From NCBI GenBank assembly GCA_937958075.1, contig CALFFB010000245.1, positions 1-31,307 on the forward strand: DNA of 31,307 bases, given 5' to 3'. Below are positions 1 through 8,141 of this stretch, one piece after another; position 1 is the first letter of the stretch; the number at the start of each line of letters is the position of its first letter. This DNA is from an uncultured Geobacteraceae bacterium (GTDB taxonomy: Bacteria; Desulfobacterota; Desulfuromonadia; Desulfuromonadales; Geopsychrobacteraceae). The translations under genes were made by a program, and so were the position numbers. Below the pieces are notes generated by a model. The model was not told where the DNA came from. It searched no databases and was given only the letters and a program-made list of their open reading frames with translations.

Positions 1-1784
1 TGGGAAAACAGGGTGGCGATGTCTACCTCGACCCCGAGCTCGCGATACAGGGCGGTGGCAACCTTGATCATTGTCAGGGAGTTGGCGCCCGCATCAAGCA
101 GGGAGGTTGTGGCACCGATTTTCGCCAGGTTCGCTGCCTGGCAGAAGACCCGGCAGACTTTTTCCTCGGTCGCGGTCGCCGGTTGCACAAAGTCCGTCTC
201 CCGGTAGATCTTCTCATCGGGCAGGGGTAATTGTTTCGGGTCGACCTTGCCGTGCAGATTGACGGGAAACTGCTCCAGCTCCTGAAAATAATCGGGAATC
301 ATGTAAGGCGGCAGATTCTGTTGGAGGTGATCGACAATCTGCTCTTTGCTGCAGGGTGCGGAGAGGGTGTAGTAGCAGATGAGTCCGTCAACCAGTCCTT
401 CGCGCAGGCTGGGACGTACATACACCTGACGGATGGCGGCGATGGCGGCCACGGCCTTTTCTATTTCCGGCAGTTCGACCCGGTGACCACGCAGCTTGAC
501 CTGGCGATCGACCCGACCGATAAAATCCACGGACCGATCCGGTCGGTAGCGTCCCAGATCGCCCGTACGGTAGATAATATCCTCTTCGTCGTTGAGGGGA
601 TTCTGAATAAAAGCCGCAGCGTTCAGCTCCCGGTTGCCGATATAGCCGCCGGAACGATAAGGCGTTTTGATGTGGATCTCACCGACTTCACCGACAGCGC
701 ACAGGCGGTTGTCCTTCAGCAGGATGACCGCCGTATTGCTGATGGGGTTGCCGACAGGCACGATCTGCCCGGCCTGCAGGGGTTCACTGCCGATGCGGTA
801 AAACATTTTGGCGAGGGTTGTTTCCGAGGGGCCGTACAGGTTCACCAACTGGGTGTTGTTGCGTGTGTTTTCCTGAAAATTGATGACATCGGCGCCGTAC
901 AGGGGTTCACCCGCCAGCATCAGGTAACGCACCCCCTGAAACCCCTCCGCGTCCAGTTCCACCAGATAACGGGTGATTTCACGGAACAGGGAGGGGACAC
1001 AATGGATCAGATTGACCTGCCGGCTGTTGATGAAGCGTACCAGCGCCGGGATGTTCCGACGGGTCGTCCCGTCGGGGATACAGACCGCGCCGCCGCACAG
1101 CAGCGGCAGAAAAACATCGCGCAGACTGACATCGAAGGTCGGTGGCGCCAGGGACAGGGTACGCAGGGACGAGTCCAGCTCAAATTCCTTTTTTTCCCAG
1201 TGGACAAAATGACTGAGACTTTTCTGCAGCCCCCGGATGATCTTTGGCTCGCCCGTTGAACCGGAGGTAAATACAATATAGGCGGCGGAATCCTCCCCGG
1301 CCAGGGAGGGGGGATTGTCGGATCTCTCAGGGGCGCCATTCAAGGTTGTCCCTTGTGCATCAGCGGCGTAAAAGCACCTGTCTTCCCGCAACAGGACCAG
1401 CACCTCCAAAGGGTCGGGTACAAGTTTGGATACCCGTCTGAGGTCGTCCAGACTCTCAGCTCCGGCAATAACGGCGACAGGCTGCACGCTGGAGAAGATT
1501 TTTGCCAGGCGCGACGCTGGGGTGGCAAAGGAGAAAGGCATAAAAGCGCAACCGGCTTTCAGGGTCGCCAGTTGCGCACAAACATAATCGGCAGAGGAAT
1601 CAAGGGCTATGGCCACTACCTTGTCAGGCCGAACCCCCTGATCCTTAAGCAACCAGGCCAGCTGATTGGCCCGCTGATTGAGTTCGGCGTAGGTTGTTGT
1701 CGCCCTTTCCTCGATCACGGCAGGCAGGTGTGGATAAAGGTCTGCAGATTTCTCGACAAGGTCCTGGAGGATGCGATGATTCAT
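1..1784 (-). CDS. NRPS-type adenylation plus carrier protein (partial, runs off left edge)
   Basis: The minus-strand frame stays open from the ATG at 1784 to the window edge (594 codons visible). It encodes an amino-acid adenylating enzyme that would load its product onto an attached carrier domain. Visible motifs are A3 FTSGSTGEPK (about residues 172-181), FDVS with the Asp that usually contacts the substrate amino group, NLYGPSET, YRTGDLGR, and the A10-like GKVDPKQLP with its catalytic Lys. A carrier domain follows, with DAGANSL and the phosphopantetheine Ser at about residue 569. No condensation domain precedes the adenylation domain. AAAGG lies 9 bases before the ATG. It follows the DUF481 gene after 127 bases and shares its strand with a type II thioesterase. 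The substrate cannot be read reliably. Whether more domains follow lies outside the window. Confidence 0.88.
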   Translation of the reverse strand, partial: MNHRILQDLVEKSADLYPHLPAVIEERATTTYAELNQRANQLAWLLKDQGVRPDKVVAIALDSSADYVCAQLATLKAGCAFMPFSFATPASRLAKIFSSVQPVAVIAGAESLDDLRRVSKLVPDPLEVLVLLREDRCFYAADAQGTTLNGAPERSDNPPSLAGEDSAAYIVFTSGSTGEPKIIRGLQKSLSHFVHWEKKEFELDSSLRTLSLAPPTFDVSLRDVFLPLLCGGAVCIPDGTTRRNIPALVRFINSRQVNLIHCVPSLFREITRYLVELDAEGFQGVRYLMLAGEPLYGADVINFQENTRNNTQLVNLYGPSETTLAKMFYRIGSEPLQAGQIVPVGNPISNTAVILLKDNRLCAVGEVGEIHIKTPYRSGGYIGNRELNAAAFIQNPLNDEEDIIYRTGDLGRYRPDRSVDFIGRVDRQVKLRGHRVELPEIEKAVAAIAAIRQVYVRPSLREGLVDGLICYYTLSAPCSKEQIVDHLQQNLPPYMIPDYFQELEQFPVNLHGKVDPKQLPLPDEKIYRETDFVQPATATEEKVCRVFCQAANLAKIGATTSLLDAGANSLTMIKVATALYRELGVEVDIATLFS

Positions 1785-1911
1785 AGGGAAAAGCCTTTGA
1801 TTGTACTGTGGAAATACCGACAATTGCCGCAGCGCTGCCGGGTTGAGGGACCGCACCGGTGTCCGGGAATCTGAATCCCTTCAACCGTTATTCCTGCAGC
1901 TGTGCCGACTG

Positions 1912-2787
1912 CTAGTACTTGAAGTTCAAACCAACTGTCAGGGTGGTGTCGGTGCTGTCGTTGCCGGGCCAGGCGTGGGAATCGTAGTTGTATCTGTAGC
2001 GCGTTGTATACTGCAGGTAGCGCGTGATGGGCATGACCACGGCAAATTCGGCCTGAACCAGACTGCGCTGACTGTTGTCTGACACATAGACCGTTGACGT
2101 AGCATCATCTATGCGGAATTCATTCATTTTGGAAAATGACTGAATCAGCCGAAAGCCCTGGTTCAGGATCAGCCAGCGGGTGACCTGCCATTCGAGGGTT
2201 TCATGAAAATAAAAGATATCGTATTTGCGCTCTTCAATAGCGGTATAGCGCTGCACGATGCCATCATAGGATTCCCTGGTCTGACCGAGGCCGGCATACA
2301 GGTTCAGATTGAAACGGTCCGACGAAAAGAGATACACCCCCGGACCGGCGAAATAAATCCGGCGGGAATCAATATTGTTGTTGGTGTCCTTTTCGTCGAC
2401 ATAACCAACGCCGGCGAACAGATAGGAGGTCAGGTCATACTGGCCGAAAAGCGCCGTTGTCCGCTTCTTGCTTTTGATTTTGTCCTCCTGCTGCTGGATA
2501 TCCTGTTCCCGGTGTTCATGCAGCAGGGTCGCGGTAAAACGGTTTTTGCGCAGGGTCACACCACCGCTCAAGGTCAGGGCGTCCCCTTCGGTGTTGCCGC
2601 TGAGTTTGTTGTAGGAAAGGGAGGCCTCGAACCTTTTCAGCAGTTTTGGATAAGCCGCCTCGGGATGCAGGGAACTTTTGCGCCACCAGTTGTCTGGTGG
2701 GGTCAGTTCATCCGCCACCGCGGGAAAGGACAGGACAAAAAGCAGAACGATCATTAAAGCAGTGGCTACAGATGTTGATGATTTCAT
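1912..2787 (-). CDS. DUF481 (YdiY-like) outer-membrane beta-barrel protein
   Basis: A predicted exported outer-membrane protein of about 291 residues. An N-terminal signal peptide (hydrophobic run MIVLLFVLSFPAVA, cleavage likely before DE) is followed by alternating aromatic/polar strands such as LSYNKLSGNTEGDALTLSGG, and the chain ends in an aromatic residue (LNFKY), typical of barrels. The SGNTEG start and the YNYDSH...TDTTLTVGLNF end match the DUF481 family by pattern. The frame has another ATG six bases upstream, but AAAGG abuts that one and sits 6 bases before the ATG at 2787, so I chose 2787. It lies between a DUF697 gene and the adenylation gene, 38 bases after the former. The molecular function of DUF481 is not established. 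A role in export or anchoring is inference. Confidence 0.78.
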   Translation of the reverse strand: MKSSTSVATALMIVLLFVLSFPAVADELTPPDNWWRKSSLHPEAAYPKLLKRFEASLSYNKLSGNTEGDALTLSGGVTLRKNRFTATLLHEHREQDIQQQEDKIKSKKRTTALFGQYDLTSYLFAGVGYVDEKDTNNNIDSRRIYFAGPGVYLFSSDRFNLNLYAGLGQTRESYDGIVQRYTAIEERKYDIFYFHETLEWQVTRWLILNQGFRLIQSFSKMNEFRIDDATSTVYVSDNSQRSLVQAEFAVVMPITRYLQYTTRYRYNYDSHAWPGNDSTDTTLTVGLNFKY

Positions 2788-2825
2788 GTCCATCCTTTCT
2801 CAACCTTTGAAATGACAACGACTTG

Positions 2826-3407
2826 TCAGGGTTCCTCAGAACGGTTAACCAGTGGTGGCGCAGCCTGATACATTTTTTTATAATAGGCGTGCATGGCCTG
2901 CGGATCGAAGTCGAGGAGGGTGCCTCCACTTGCAAAATGCATGATAAAAACCCGGCCGGTGGCATAGGTGGTCGCGGCGGCCATGGTGGAAACGGACAGA
3001 AAACCGAGAAGCGTCCCGACCACAGGGACAAACTTAAGGAAGGAGGCCACCACCGGGGCCCCGCAAACGGGGAGCAACCCGCCGGTCAGACCGGCGAGGA
3101 GATTCCTGCCCAGGGACTCCCTGAAGGGGATCTCATAAAGACCGGCCAGACGCCGGATCAGATCAAGATTGATGGCGGTGACAGCCGACAGGTCAACCAG
3201 CGGTGAAGGGATCGCCCCGGCAATGGACGCGGCCAGAACATGCTGGTTCACTATTGTCAGGGCTTTTTCCTGCCTGGCGGCGGAAGCCGCTGCACGCTCT
3301 TCCGTTTCCGGTGACTGGGCCGCGCACTGATCAACAAAACTGCTGAAGCTGTCGTTTTCCGGTTCAGTAATTGCTGTAGACAGGGCAACCGGGTGTTTTT
3401 TCTTCAT
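2826..3407 (-). CDS. DUF697 family membrane-associated protein (copy 2)
   Basis: A 193-residue protein with a polar N-terminus (about residues 1-50) and a DUF697-like core with hydrophobic helices around IAGAIPSPLVDLSAVTAI, NLLAGLTGGLLPVCGAPVVA and VPVVGTLLGFLSVSTMAAAT. The end carries the family hallmark GRVFIMHFASGGTLLDFD. It is clearly paralogous to the protein at 5141-5656 (shared FVPVVGT, SVST, YA.GRVF..HF..GGTLL.FD, YKK/FKK), though diverged. It begins 7 bases after the ParA gene stops, so the two are co-transcribed. DUF697 domains are known from YcjF-type proteins and fused to GTPases. Their activity is unknown and no enzymatic motif is visible here. Peripheral or integral inner-membrane location is inferred from the hydrophobic core. 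Confidence 0.8.
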   Translation of the reverse strand: MKKKHPVALSTAITEPENDSFSSFVDQCAAQSPETEERAAASAARQEKALTIVNQHVLAASIAGAIPSPLVDLSAVTAINLDLIRRLAGLYEIPFRESLGRNLLAGLTGGLLPVCGAPVVASFLKFVPVVGTLLGFLSVSTMAAATTYATGRVFIMHFASGGTLLDFDPQAMHAYYKKMYQAAPPLVNRSEEP

Positions 3408-3414
3408 GGGAACA

Positions 3415-4200
3415 TCATCCTCGGTCTGAATCGGCGACGGAAGCAGGCTTTCTGTTCAATTTTCGCAGTAGCCACCCGGCCACCTGGCGGTAGTCGGCAG
3501 CGCCTGCGGAATGTGCCTTGTACAGATGAACCGGCAGTTGATAAGCAGGGGCCTCGGCAACAGCCACATTCTCCCGGACATGCGGCGCCACCCGATCGGC
3601 AAACTTTTCTTCAAGCAGATTGACGATGTCACGGTGGAGACTGCGTCGGGCGTGGACCCGGCAGGGCACAACGCCGGTAAACTCCAGACCGGGATTCAAT
3701 TTCCTGCGAACGGCATGAATCAGTCTGGTGGAATCTTCCAGCCCCTTTAAACCCAAGGGGCTGGTCTCCAGGGGCACCAGAACCTGGTCGGACGCTGTGA
3801 GCCCGTTCAGGGTCAGGAGACCCAGACTGGGCGGACAATCGATAAAAACCAGATCCCACCGCGACAGATGCGGACCGAGGGCGCGCTGCAGCAGAAATTC
3901 AGCTTCTCCCTGCTGTTCCAGCGTCTTGCTGGCTGACGCCAGGGCCGTGCCCCCACAGAGCAGCTCCAGGCCCGGCACCATGGTCGCATGAACCGCCGGC
4001 GATCCCCGATCCAGCAGTAGAGTCAGCAACCTGCTGCCGTCGTCAGAACCCGCAAGCCAGCTGGTTGAGTTTCCCTGCGGATCAAGATCGATCAAAAGCA
4101 CCTTGAAACCGGTTGACGCAAGAATCGCCGCCGTGTTGACAGCCGTTGATGTTTTGCCAACTCCGCCCTTGTGATTGATGATGGAAATGACGTCTGTCAT
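3415..4200 (-). CDS. ParA/Soj-type ATPase, no ParB partner nearby
   Basis: A deviant-Walker ATPase of the ParA/MinD superfamily, 261 residues. The N-terminus has HKGGVGKTST (signature Lys11, P-loop Lys16), then LIDLDPQGNS (Walker A-prime) and FIDCPPSLGLLTLNGL (Walker B). This is the short Soj-like form with no N-terminal helix-turn-helix. Such ATPases segregate DNA or position protein cargo by ATP-dependent binding to the nucleoid or membrane. No ParB gene follows, and I saw no parS-like palindrome. It sits between a thioesterase (47-base gap) and a DUF697 protein (7-base gap), which suggests a role in positioning an enzyme assembly rather than DNA. That role is inference. AAGG lies 9 bases before the ATG. 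Confidence 0.88.
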   Translation of the reverse strand: MTDVISIINHKGGVGKTSTAVNTAAILASTGFKVLLIDLDPQGNSTSWLAGSDDGSRLLTLLLDRGSPAVHATMVPGLELLCGGTALASASKTLEQQGEAEFLLQRALGPHLSRWDLVFIDCPPSLGLLTLNGLTASDQVLVPLETSPLGLKGLEDSTRLIHAVRRKLNPGLEFTGVVPCRVHARRSLHRDIVNLLEEKFADRVAPHVRENVAVAEAPAYQLPVHLYKAHSAGAADYRQVAGWLLRKLNRKPASVADSDRG

Positions 4201-4247
4201 CTACAGGAGCCTTGCGTCATGAAGAATGGATACTCAGCCGTTTTCGC

Positions 4248-4952
4248 TCATGCCACCGCTGCTGATGGAGGCAGATCGGCAAGCAGCTTGTGGCTGATAT
4301 GCCGGCCGTGCTCGCGGATAAAAAAGTGTCCCCCGGACAAAACCTCTAACTCCGTCGTGCCGCTGACAAGATGACGCCAGTGACGTACCTCCTCCGCTGA
4401 CGTCCATTGATCATCCCGACCATGAAAGAGCGTCAGATCAAGAGGAAGCACCGGCAGGCTGGAACGGCGGAAGGTATCAACAGCGGCAAAATCCGCCCTT
4501 AGCACGGGCTCAAACAGACGCAACAACTCGTCATGCGCCAGCACTTCAGCCGGTGTGCCCTGCATGCGTCTGAGCATGGAAATAAAGTCTTCACGGGGGA
4601 GAAGATGACGGTTTTTGGTCGAGGTGCCGGTTACCGCGCCATGGCCGCTCAGAACCAGGCGAACCGGCAGGGGCAGGGCCGCCCGCCAGATACGTTCGGC
4701 ACAGAAAAAGGCAACGCAGGCGCCCATGCTGTGCCCGTACAGAATGTAATCATCATCAAGAAAAGAATGAATCTGCTGCACGGCATCATCGACAATCGCA
4801 TCAAGGTCGGTCAGGGGCTGTTCCTGCAGGCGCCGGCCATGGCCGGGATACTCGATGGTTTTAAGCTGGATGTCCGGCGGCAGAAAGGGCTTCAGGAATG
4901 CGAAGGAGCCCTCACTGCCACCGGCAAAAGGGAAACAGAGAATGGCACTCAT
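4248..4952 (-). CDS. Type II thioesterase (GrsT/RifR-like)
   Basis: A stand-alone alpha/beta-hydrolase thioesterase of 234 residues, the kind that removes wrong or stalled acyl groups from carrier-protein phosphopantetheine arms. Visible landmarks are FPFAGGS near the N-terminus, EYPGHGRR, the nucleophile elbow GHSMG (Ser75), the acid in FHGRDDQW (probably Asp180) and GGHFF (His209). The length fits the family. Its ATG overlaps the stop of the upstream 59-residue membrane-protein gene by 4 bases (ATGA), and no good ribosome binding site of its own is visible, so translation is probably coupled. Its presence in the same operon as the adenylation/carrier protein supports a working carrier-protein pathway. 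Confidence 0.9.
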   Translation of the reverse strand: MSAILCFPFAGGSEGSFAFLKPFLPPDIQLKTIEYPGHGRRLQEQPLTDLDAIVDDAVQQIHSFLDDDYILYGHSMGACVAFFCAERIWRAALPLPVRLVLSGHGAVTGTSTKNRHLLPREDFISMLRRMQGTPAEVLAHDELLRLFEPVLRADFAAVDTFRRSSLPVLPLDLTLFHGRDDQWTSAEEVRHWRHLVSGTTELEVLSGGHFFIREHGRHISHKLLADLPPSAAVA

Positions 4953-5128
4953 GATCTGACCGGGTTTTTGCTGGAAACAATGACCAGCAACAGGCCGATC
5001 AGGGGGGTCAGGAGAATAGATGCGAAAAAATATCCCCAGAAACCCAGCTTGCGGTTGTAGCCGATGGCGGCGGTCACCAGACAGATCAGTAGATAATATA
5101 AAAAATAGGGTGTAAGCATCATGCCCAT
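4949..5128 (-). CDS. Small two-helix membrane protein (59 aa)
   Basis: A short frame of 59 residues reading MGMMLTPYFLYYLLICL at the start, with two predicted membrane segments: about residues 7-23 and 33-52 (FFASILLTPLIGLLLVIV). A basic turn, GYNRKLGFWG, lies between them. The end is polar (SSKNPVRS). It starts 12 bases after the DUF697 gene stops and its TGA overlaps the thioesterase ATG (ATGA), so it fills the gap exactly as an operon member would. AGGA lies about 10 bases before the chosen ATG. Two further in-frame ATGs follow within 9 bases, so the exact start is uncertain. The RK.GFWG..F..LLLTPLIG pattern recalls small membrane proteins of unknown function. No function can be assigned. 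Confidence 0.7.
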   Translation of the reverse strand: MGMMLTPYFLYYLLICLVTAAIGYNRKLGFWGYFFASILLTPLIGLLLVIVSSKNPVRS

Positions 5129-5140
5129 ATGACTGCTGTC

Positions 5141-5656
5141 CTATTTCGCTTCTTCAGCGACCTTTTCCCCTGTTTCAAATTCTTTTTTGAAATAGGAACG
5201 CATCTTGGCGGCATCAAAGTTCAGCAGGGTGCCGCCCGTGTCAAAATGCTGGGTAAAAACGCGGCCGATGGCATAAGTCGAGGCAGCGCCCAGGGTGCTC
5301 ACGGAAACAGAGCCGGCGAAGGTGCCGACAACAGGTATAAACTTGATGAAGCTGGCTGCCGTTCCCGTCAGGGCGACGGGGGCGATGCTGCCAAGCAGGC
5401 TCATGACGATGGTGCGTACCCGCTCCTTGGAGAACTCCACGTCGTAAACCGCGGCCAGTTTTTTGGTCATGTCGTATTGCACGGCGAGAAAGCCGACCAT
5501 GTCAACGATGGGAACGGGCACAATGCCGAAACCCGCCGCCATCAGCATATGGTTTTTGGTAATCTGGTTTGCCTGCTCCTGGCGGCTGACCTGAATACCG
5601 GCCGGGGCCTCTTGAGGTTGCTCAACGGATTCCGCTTTTACTGTTTTTTCAGCCAT
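5141..5656 (-). CDS. DUF697 family membrane-associated protein (copy 1)
   Basis: A 171-residue protein beginning MAEKTVKAESVEQPQEAP. The start at 5656 is chosen because GGAGG lies 6 bases upstream of this ATG. The frame extends further upstream but without a comparable site. After an acidic, flexible N-terminus of about 35 residues comes the DUF697 core with GIVPVPIVDMVGFLAVQ, FIKFIPVVGTFAGSVSVST and the closing GRVFTQHFDTGGTLLNFD. It is paralogous to the protein at 2826-3407. It is the first gene after a 200-base gap that contains a plausible promoter, so it may head the operon running down to the adenylation gene. The biochemical role is unknown, and inner-membrane association is inferred from composition. 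Confidence 0.8.
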   Translation of the reverse strand: MAEKTVKAESVEQPQEAPAGIQVSRQEQANQITKNHMLMAAGFGIVPVPIVDMVGFLAVQYDMTKKLAAVYDVEFSKERVRTIVMSLLGSIAPVALTGTAASFIKFIPVVGTFAGSVSVSTLGAASTYAIGRVFTQHFDTGGTLLNFDAAKMRSYFKKEFETGEKVAEEAK

Positions 5657-5768
5657 TTGTTCCTCCAGTAGGTAGTGCAGCACAGTTTGGCAAAACAGGC
5701 TTTTCAAGGATTGCTCTGCCGGTGAATAGTCTGAACCTTGGACTCTGTTTAAATCAATCTAAAAAGGC

Positions 5769-5796
5769 ATTTTAATCTAATTTATTGGAGAATCAA
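5769..5796 (-). promoter_or_regulatory. Putative sigma-70 promoter for the DUF697/NRPS operon
   Basis: Reading the minus strand, TTGATT (5796-5791) is followed after 16 bases by TAAAAT (5774-5769) in an AT-rich stretch. The start would fall near 5762, giving a leader of about 105 bases before the ATG at 5656. The assignment rests on the sequence match only. Confidence 0.4.
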
Positions 5797-5856
5797 CCAG
5801 GGAATTCTTTTTTTTACCCGTCAGGTTCACATCAGCCACCGGCGCACCACATTTGA

Positions 5857-6462
5857 TCAGTTCTGGTGCCTGTCGTGCCACCTCTGCATGGCAGCCAGCT
5901 CGCCGTAGGTCAAATGCGGTCTGAGGTTTTGCGCCGCCTGCTGCCGATACTGCTGCAGTTCGGGGTAGCACTGACACAGCAGCTGCACGGCCTGACAGGC
6001 TTCATCGTCCGCAAGAACCGGCTTGAGTTCCTCAATGGCCACCATGACCTTTTTCAGTTCGCGTCCGAGGCGGGTGCCTGACACCACAATGGAACCTGCG
6101 GTCAGGCCGGCAACGGTGGCCGCCCCCAAAGGCTGGCTCATGCCGACCGTCAAGATGGCGACGACCCCGCCAACCGTACCGACACTGGTGACGGCAATGG
6201 CCAGCAGATCTGACAGGTAAAGCTTTTCCCTGGTGGCCGTAGCCAGGACAACGGCCACAATCAGACTCAAGATAAGGGTAACGACGAGGGCACCACCGGA
6301 GAGGAAATCACCGAAATAGAGAATCAGCAGAATCAGTCCATGGATGCCGTCAGCAATGCAGGATTTTTTCACCAGCTGCCGCCGCCTGGACTTCAATTCA
6401 TCGGCGATGGTCTCAAGCTCACGGGTTGTCGGTGGCTCGTTTTGAAGATCGAATGAATACAT
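5857..6462 (-). CDS. Uncharacterised multi-helix membrane protein
   Basis: A 201-residue protein that I do not recognise. Residues 1-35 are polar with an ETIADELKSRRRQLVKK amphipathic stretch. Three to four hydrophobic segments follow at about 38-57, 59-76, 84-107 and 112-129 (glycine- and alanine-rich). A charged helical C-terminus of about 70 residues completes it. The start at 6462 has GGCGGA five bases upstream. A longer frame exists but lacks a site. It lies 105 bases after the aminomutase gene and about 200 bases before the DUF697 operon, so it could belong to either transcript. The glycine-rich helices resemble DUF697-type cores only loosely. Function unknown. Confidence 0.68.
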   Translation of the reverse strand: MYSFDLQNEPPTTRELETIADELKSRRRQLVKKSCIADGIHGLILLILYFGDFLSGGALVVTLILSLIVAVVLATATREKLYLSDLLAIAVTSVGTVGGVVAILTVGMSQPLGAATVAGLTAGSIVVSGTRLGRELKKVMVAIEELKPVLADDEACQAVQLLCQCYPELQQYRQQAAQNLRPHLTYGELAAMQRWHDRHQN

Positions 6463-6567
6463 GGAAATCCGCCGGCAATACGAATGACAGGTTGTGGCTA
6501 TCATTCCTTTTTCCGGACGGGAAAGCAAGCCCTTCCTCTGCCGGCGAGAAAGGGCCTGCCCGGTGAC

Positions 6568-7656
6568 TTATCCCTGCTGCCCGACAACCTCCGGCAGAGA
6601 CTCTTCAGGGACCTGCTGCAGAGCGTTGGGATAGTGGAATTCCTTCCCCTGATAGTTCTTCAGCACCACATCCGCTCCAAGGGATTGCAGATAATCGGGG
6701 AGCAGAGGGATCTTGCCGCCGCCACCGGGGGCATCAATAACAAAGGCCGGGACCGCCATGCCGCTGGTGTGTCCGCGCAGGGCACGGATAATGTCAAGAC
6801 CTTCTTCGACCCTGGCCCGAAAATGATCCGTCCCCTGGACCAGATCGGCCTGGTAGATGTAGTAAGGTCGCACCCGAATGCGCAGCAGTTTCTGCATCAA
6901 CGTTTTCATCACCTGCGCATCATCATTGACTCCGCGCAGCAGCACACTCTGGTTGCCGAGGGGGATGCCGGCGCCGGCCAGACGTTCACAGGCTTTAGCC
7001 GACTGCCAGGTAATTTCATCCGGGTGATTGAAATGGGTATTGAGATAAAGGGGATGATACTTGCGCAGAACCCGGATCAGCCCCGAGGTAATGCGCATGG
7101 GCAATACGACGGGCACCCGGCTGCCGATGCGGATGATCTCCACGTGGGGAATGGCCCGCAACTGTCCGAGGATACTGTCGAGTTTTTCATCGCTGAGGAG
7201 CAGGGGGTCCCCACCGGAGACAATAACGTCACGAATCTCAGGATGCGCCCGGATATAGTCGATACCGCTACGGATGGTTTCCGCGGTAATCTGCATGTCG
7301 GTGCCACCCACCTTGCGCTTGCGGGTACAGAATCGACAGTACATGGCGCACTCGGAACAAACAAGGAACAAAACCCGATCGGGGTATCGATGCACCAGGT
7401 TCGGTACCGGACTCTGATTCTCCTCTTCCAGAGGATCGTAGACACAGACCTGATCGCGACATTCCAGCTCATCCGGCACCGCCTGTTTCCAGATGGGATC
7501 GCCTGCTGACTTGATCAACCCGAGGTAATACAAGGGCACGCGCATGGGGTATTTTTCCACCACCTCCTTGAGGGGCTGCGGGTCGATGCCGAAGGCCCGG
7601 GTCAGTTTCTCAGGGTCGGTGATACTGCATTGCAGGTGTTTTTGCCAGGTTTCCAT
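6568..7656 (-). CDS. kamA: Lysine 2,3-aminomutase (radical SAM, KamA family)
   Basis: A radical S-adenosylmethionine and pyridoxal-phosphate enzyme expected to convert L-lysine to L-beta-lysine. The [4Fe-4S] motif CAMYCRFC gives Cys103, Cys107 and Cys110. The C-terminal DAPGGGGKIP carries the PLP-binding Lys and one substrate-contacting Asp. YQADLVQG carries the second Asp that marks true lysine aminomutases and is lacking in EpmB-type proteins. At 362 residues it is a little shorter than clostridial KamA. I place the start at 7656 (METWQKHLQ) because AGGAG lies 7 bases upstream, whereas the preceding ATG would be one base from it. It is the last gene of an operon with a GNAT enzyme and two ATP-grasp ligases, which points to use of beta-lysine in a small molecule. 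A protein-modifying role is less likely given those Asp residues. Confidence 0.88.
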   Translation of the reverse strand: METWQKHLQCSITDPEKLTRAFGIDPQPLKEVVEKYPMRVPLYYLGLIKSAGDPIWKQAVPDELECRDQVCVYDPLEEENQSPVPNLVHRYPDRVLFLVCSECAMYCRFCTRKRKVGGTDMQITAETIRSGIDYIRAHPEIRDVIVSGGDPLLLSDEKLDSILGQLRAIPHVEIIRIGSRVPVVLPMRITSGLIRVLRKYHPLYLNTHFNHPDEITWQSAKACERLAGAGIPLGNQSVLLRGVNDDAQVMKTLMQKLLRIRVRPYYIYQADLVQGTDHFRARVEEGLDIIRALRGHTSGMAVPAFVIDAPGGGGKIPLLPDYLQSLGADVVLKNYQGKEFHYPNALQQVPEESLPEVVGQQG

Positions 7657-7658
7657 TG

Positions 7659-8141
7659 TCATTCTCCTGAACAAACAGGGAAGCGTTTAACATAAGTGAT
7701 GCGATCGTCGCCGGGACGATAAAAATCACGGATACGGGATTCTTCGGCGTAGCCTGCACGTGCGTAAAAACGACGGGTCCGCTGGTAGGACGCCTGGGAC
7801 GAGGTCTCCAGACAGAGCATTCTGGCGCCGCGCCGCTGCAGGCGGTGTTCCACCTCAAGCATCAGTCGGCGGCCGACACCCCGGCCCTGCAGCTCGACAT
7901 CAGCGGCGATCCAGTAAAGATCATAGTTGCCCTCGGTCAGGGGCACCGGTCCGAAGAGGACATAGCCGGCGACAGTCCCGTCCTCTTCCGCCACAATGAC
8001 TTCGTAGTCCGACTGTTCTGGCCGGGCCAGAACCAGATCGATCAACTCCAGGGCACAGGCAACCTCATCATCGGTAAAGGCGTCGCAGGTTGTCAGTATC
8101 CGCTCCAGATGCGGGCGGTCCTGGGCATGAATATTACGCAT
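7659..8141 (-). CDS. GNAT family N-acetyltransferase
   Basis: A 160-residue single-domain GNAT enzyme that would transfer an acyl group from acyl-CoA to an amine. Motif A is visible as VELQGRGVGRRLM (acetyl-CoA pyrophosphate loop, Q/R-x-x-G-x-G), followed by MLCLETSS and a C-terminal FYARAGYAEESRIRDFY typical of the fold. The ATG overlaps the end of the ATP-grasp gene by 8 bases (ATGCGTAA), and the aminomutase start follows 2 bases after its stop, so all are translated from one message. It is much shorter than AblB, the known beta-lysine acetyltransferase, but could play the same role. Acylation of beta-lysine or of a derived peptide is inference. Confidence 0.85.
   Translation of the reverse strand: MRNIHAQDRPHLERILTTCDAFTDDEVACALELIDLVLARPEQSDYEVIVAEEDGTVAGYVLFGPVPLTEGNYDLYWIAADVELQGRGVGRRLMLEVEHRLQRRGARMLCLETSSQASYQRTRRFYARAGYAEESRIRDFYRPGDDRITYVKRFPVCSGE

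Noticed and set aside
231..1259. A 342-codon open frame on the plus strand opposite the adenylation gene
   Set aside because: It is antisense to a coding sequence with clear adenylation motifs, has no recognisable family features and no ribosome binding site.
3415..4200. A plasmid or chromosome partition locus
   Set aside because: There is no ParB gene, no parS palindrome and no origin-like features, and the neighbours are biosynthetic or membrane genes.
6484..7509. A 341-codon open frame on the plus strand opposite the aminomutase
   Set aside because: The minus strand carries the complete radical SAM and PLP motifs. The plus frame is a shadow.
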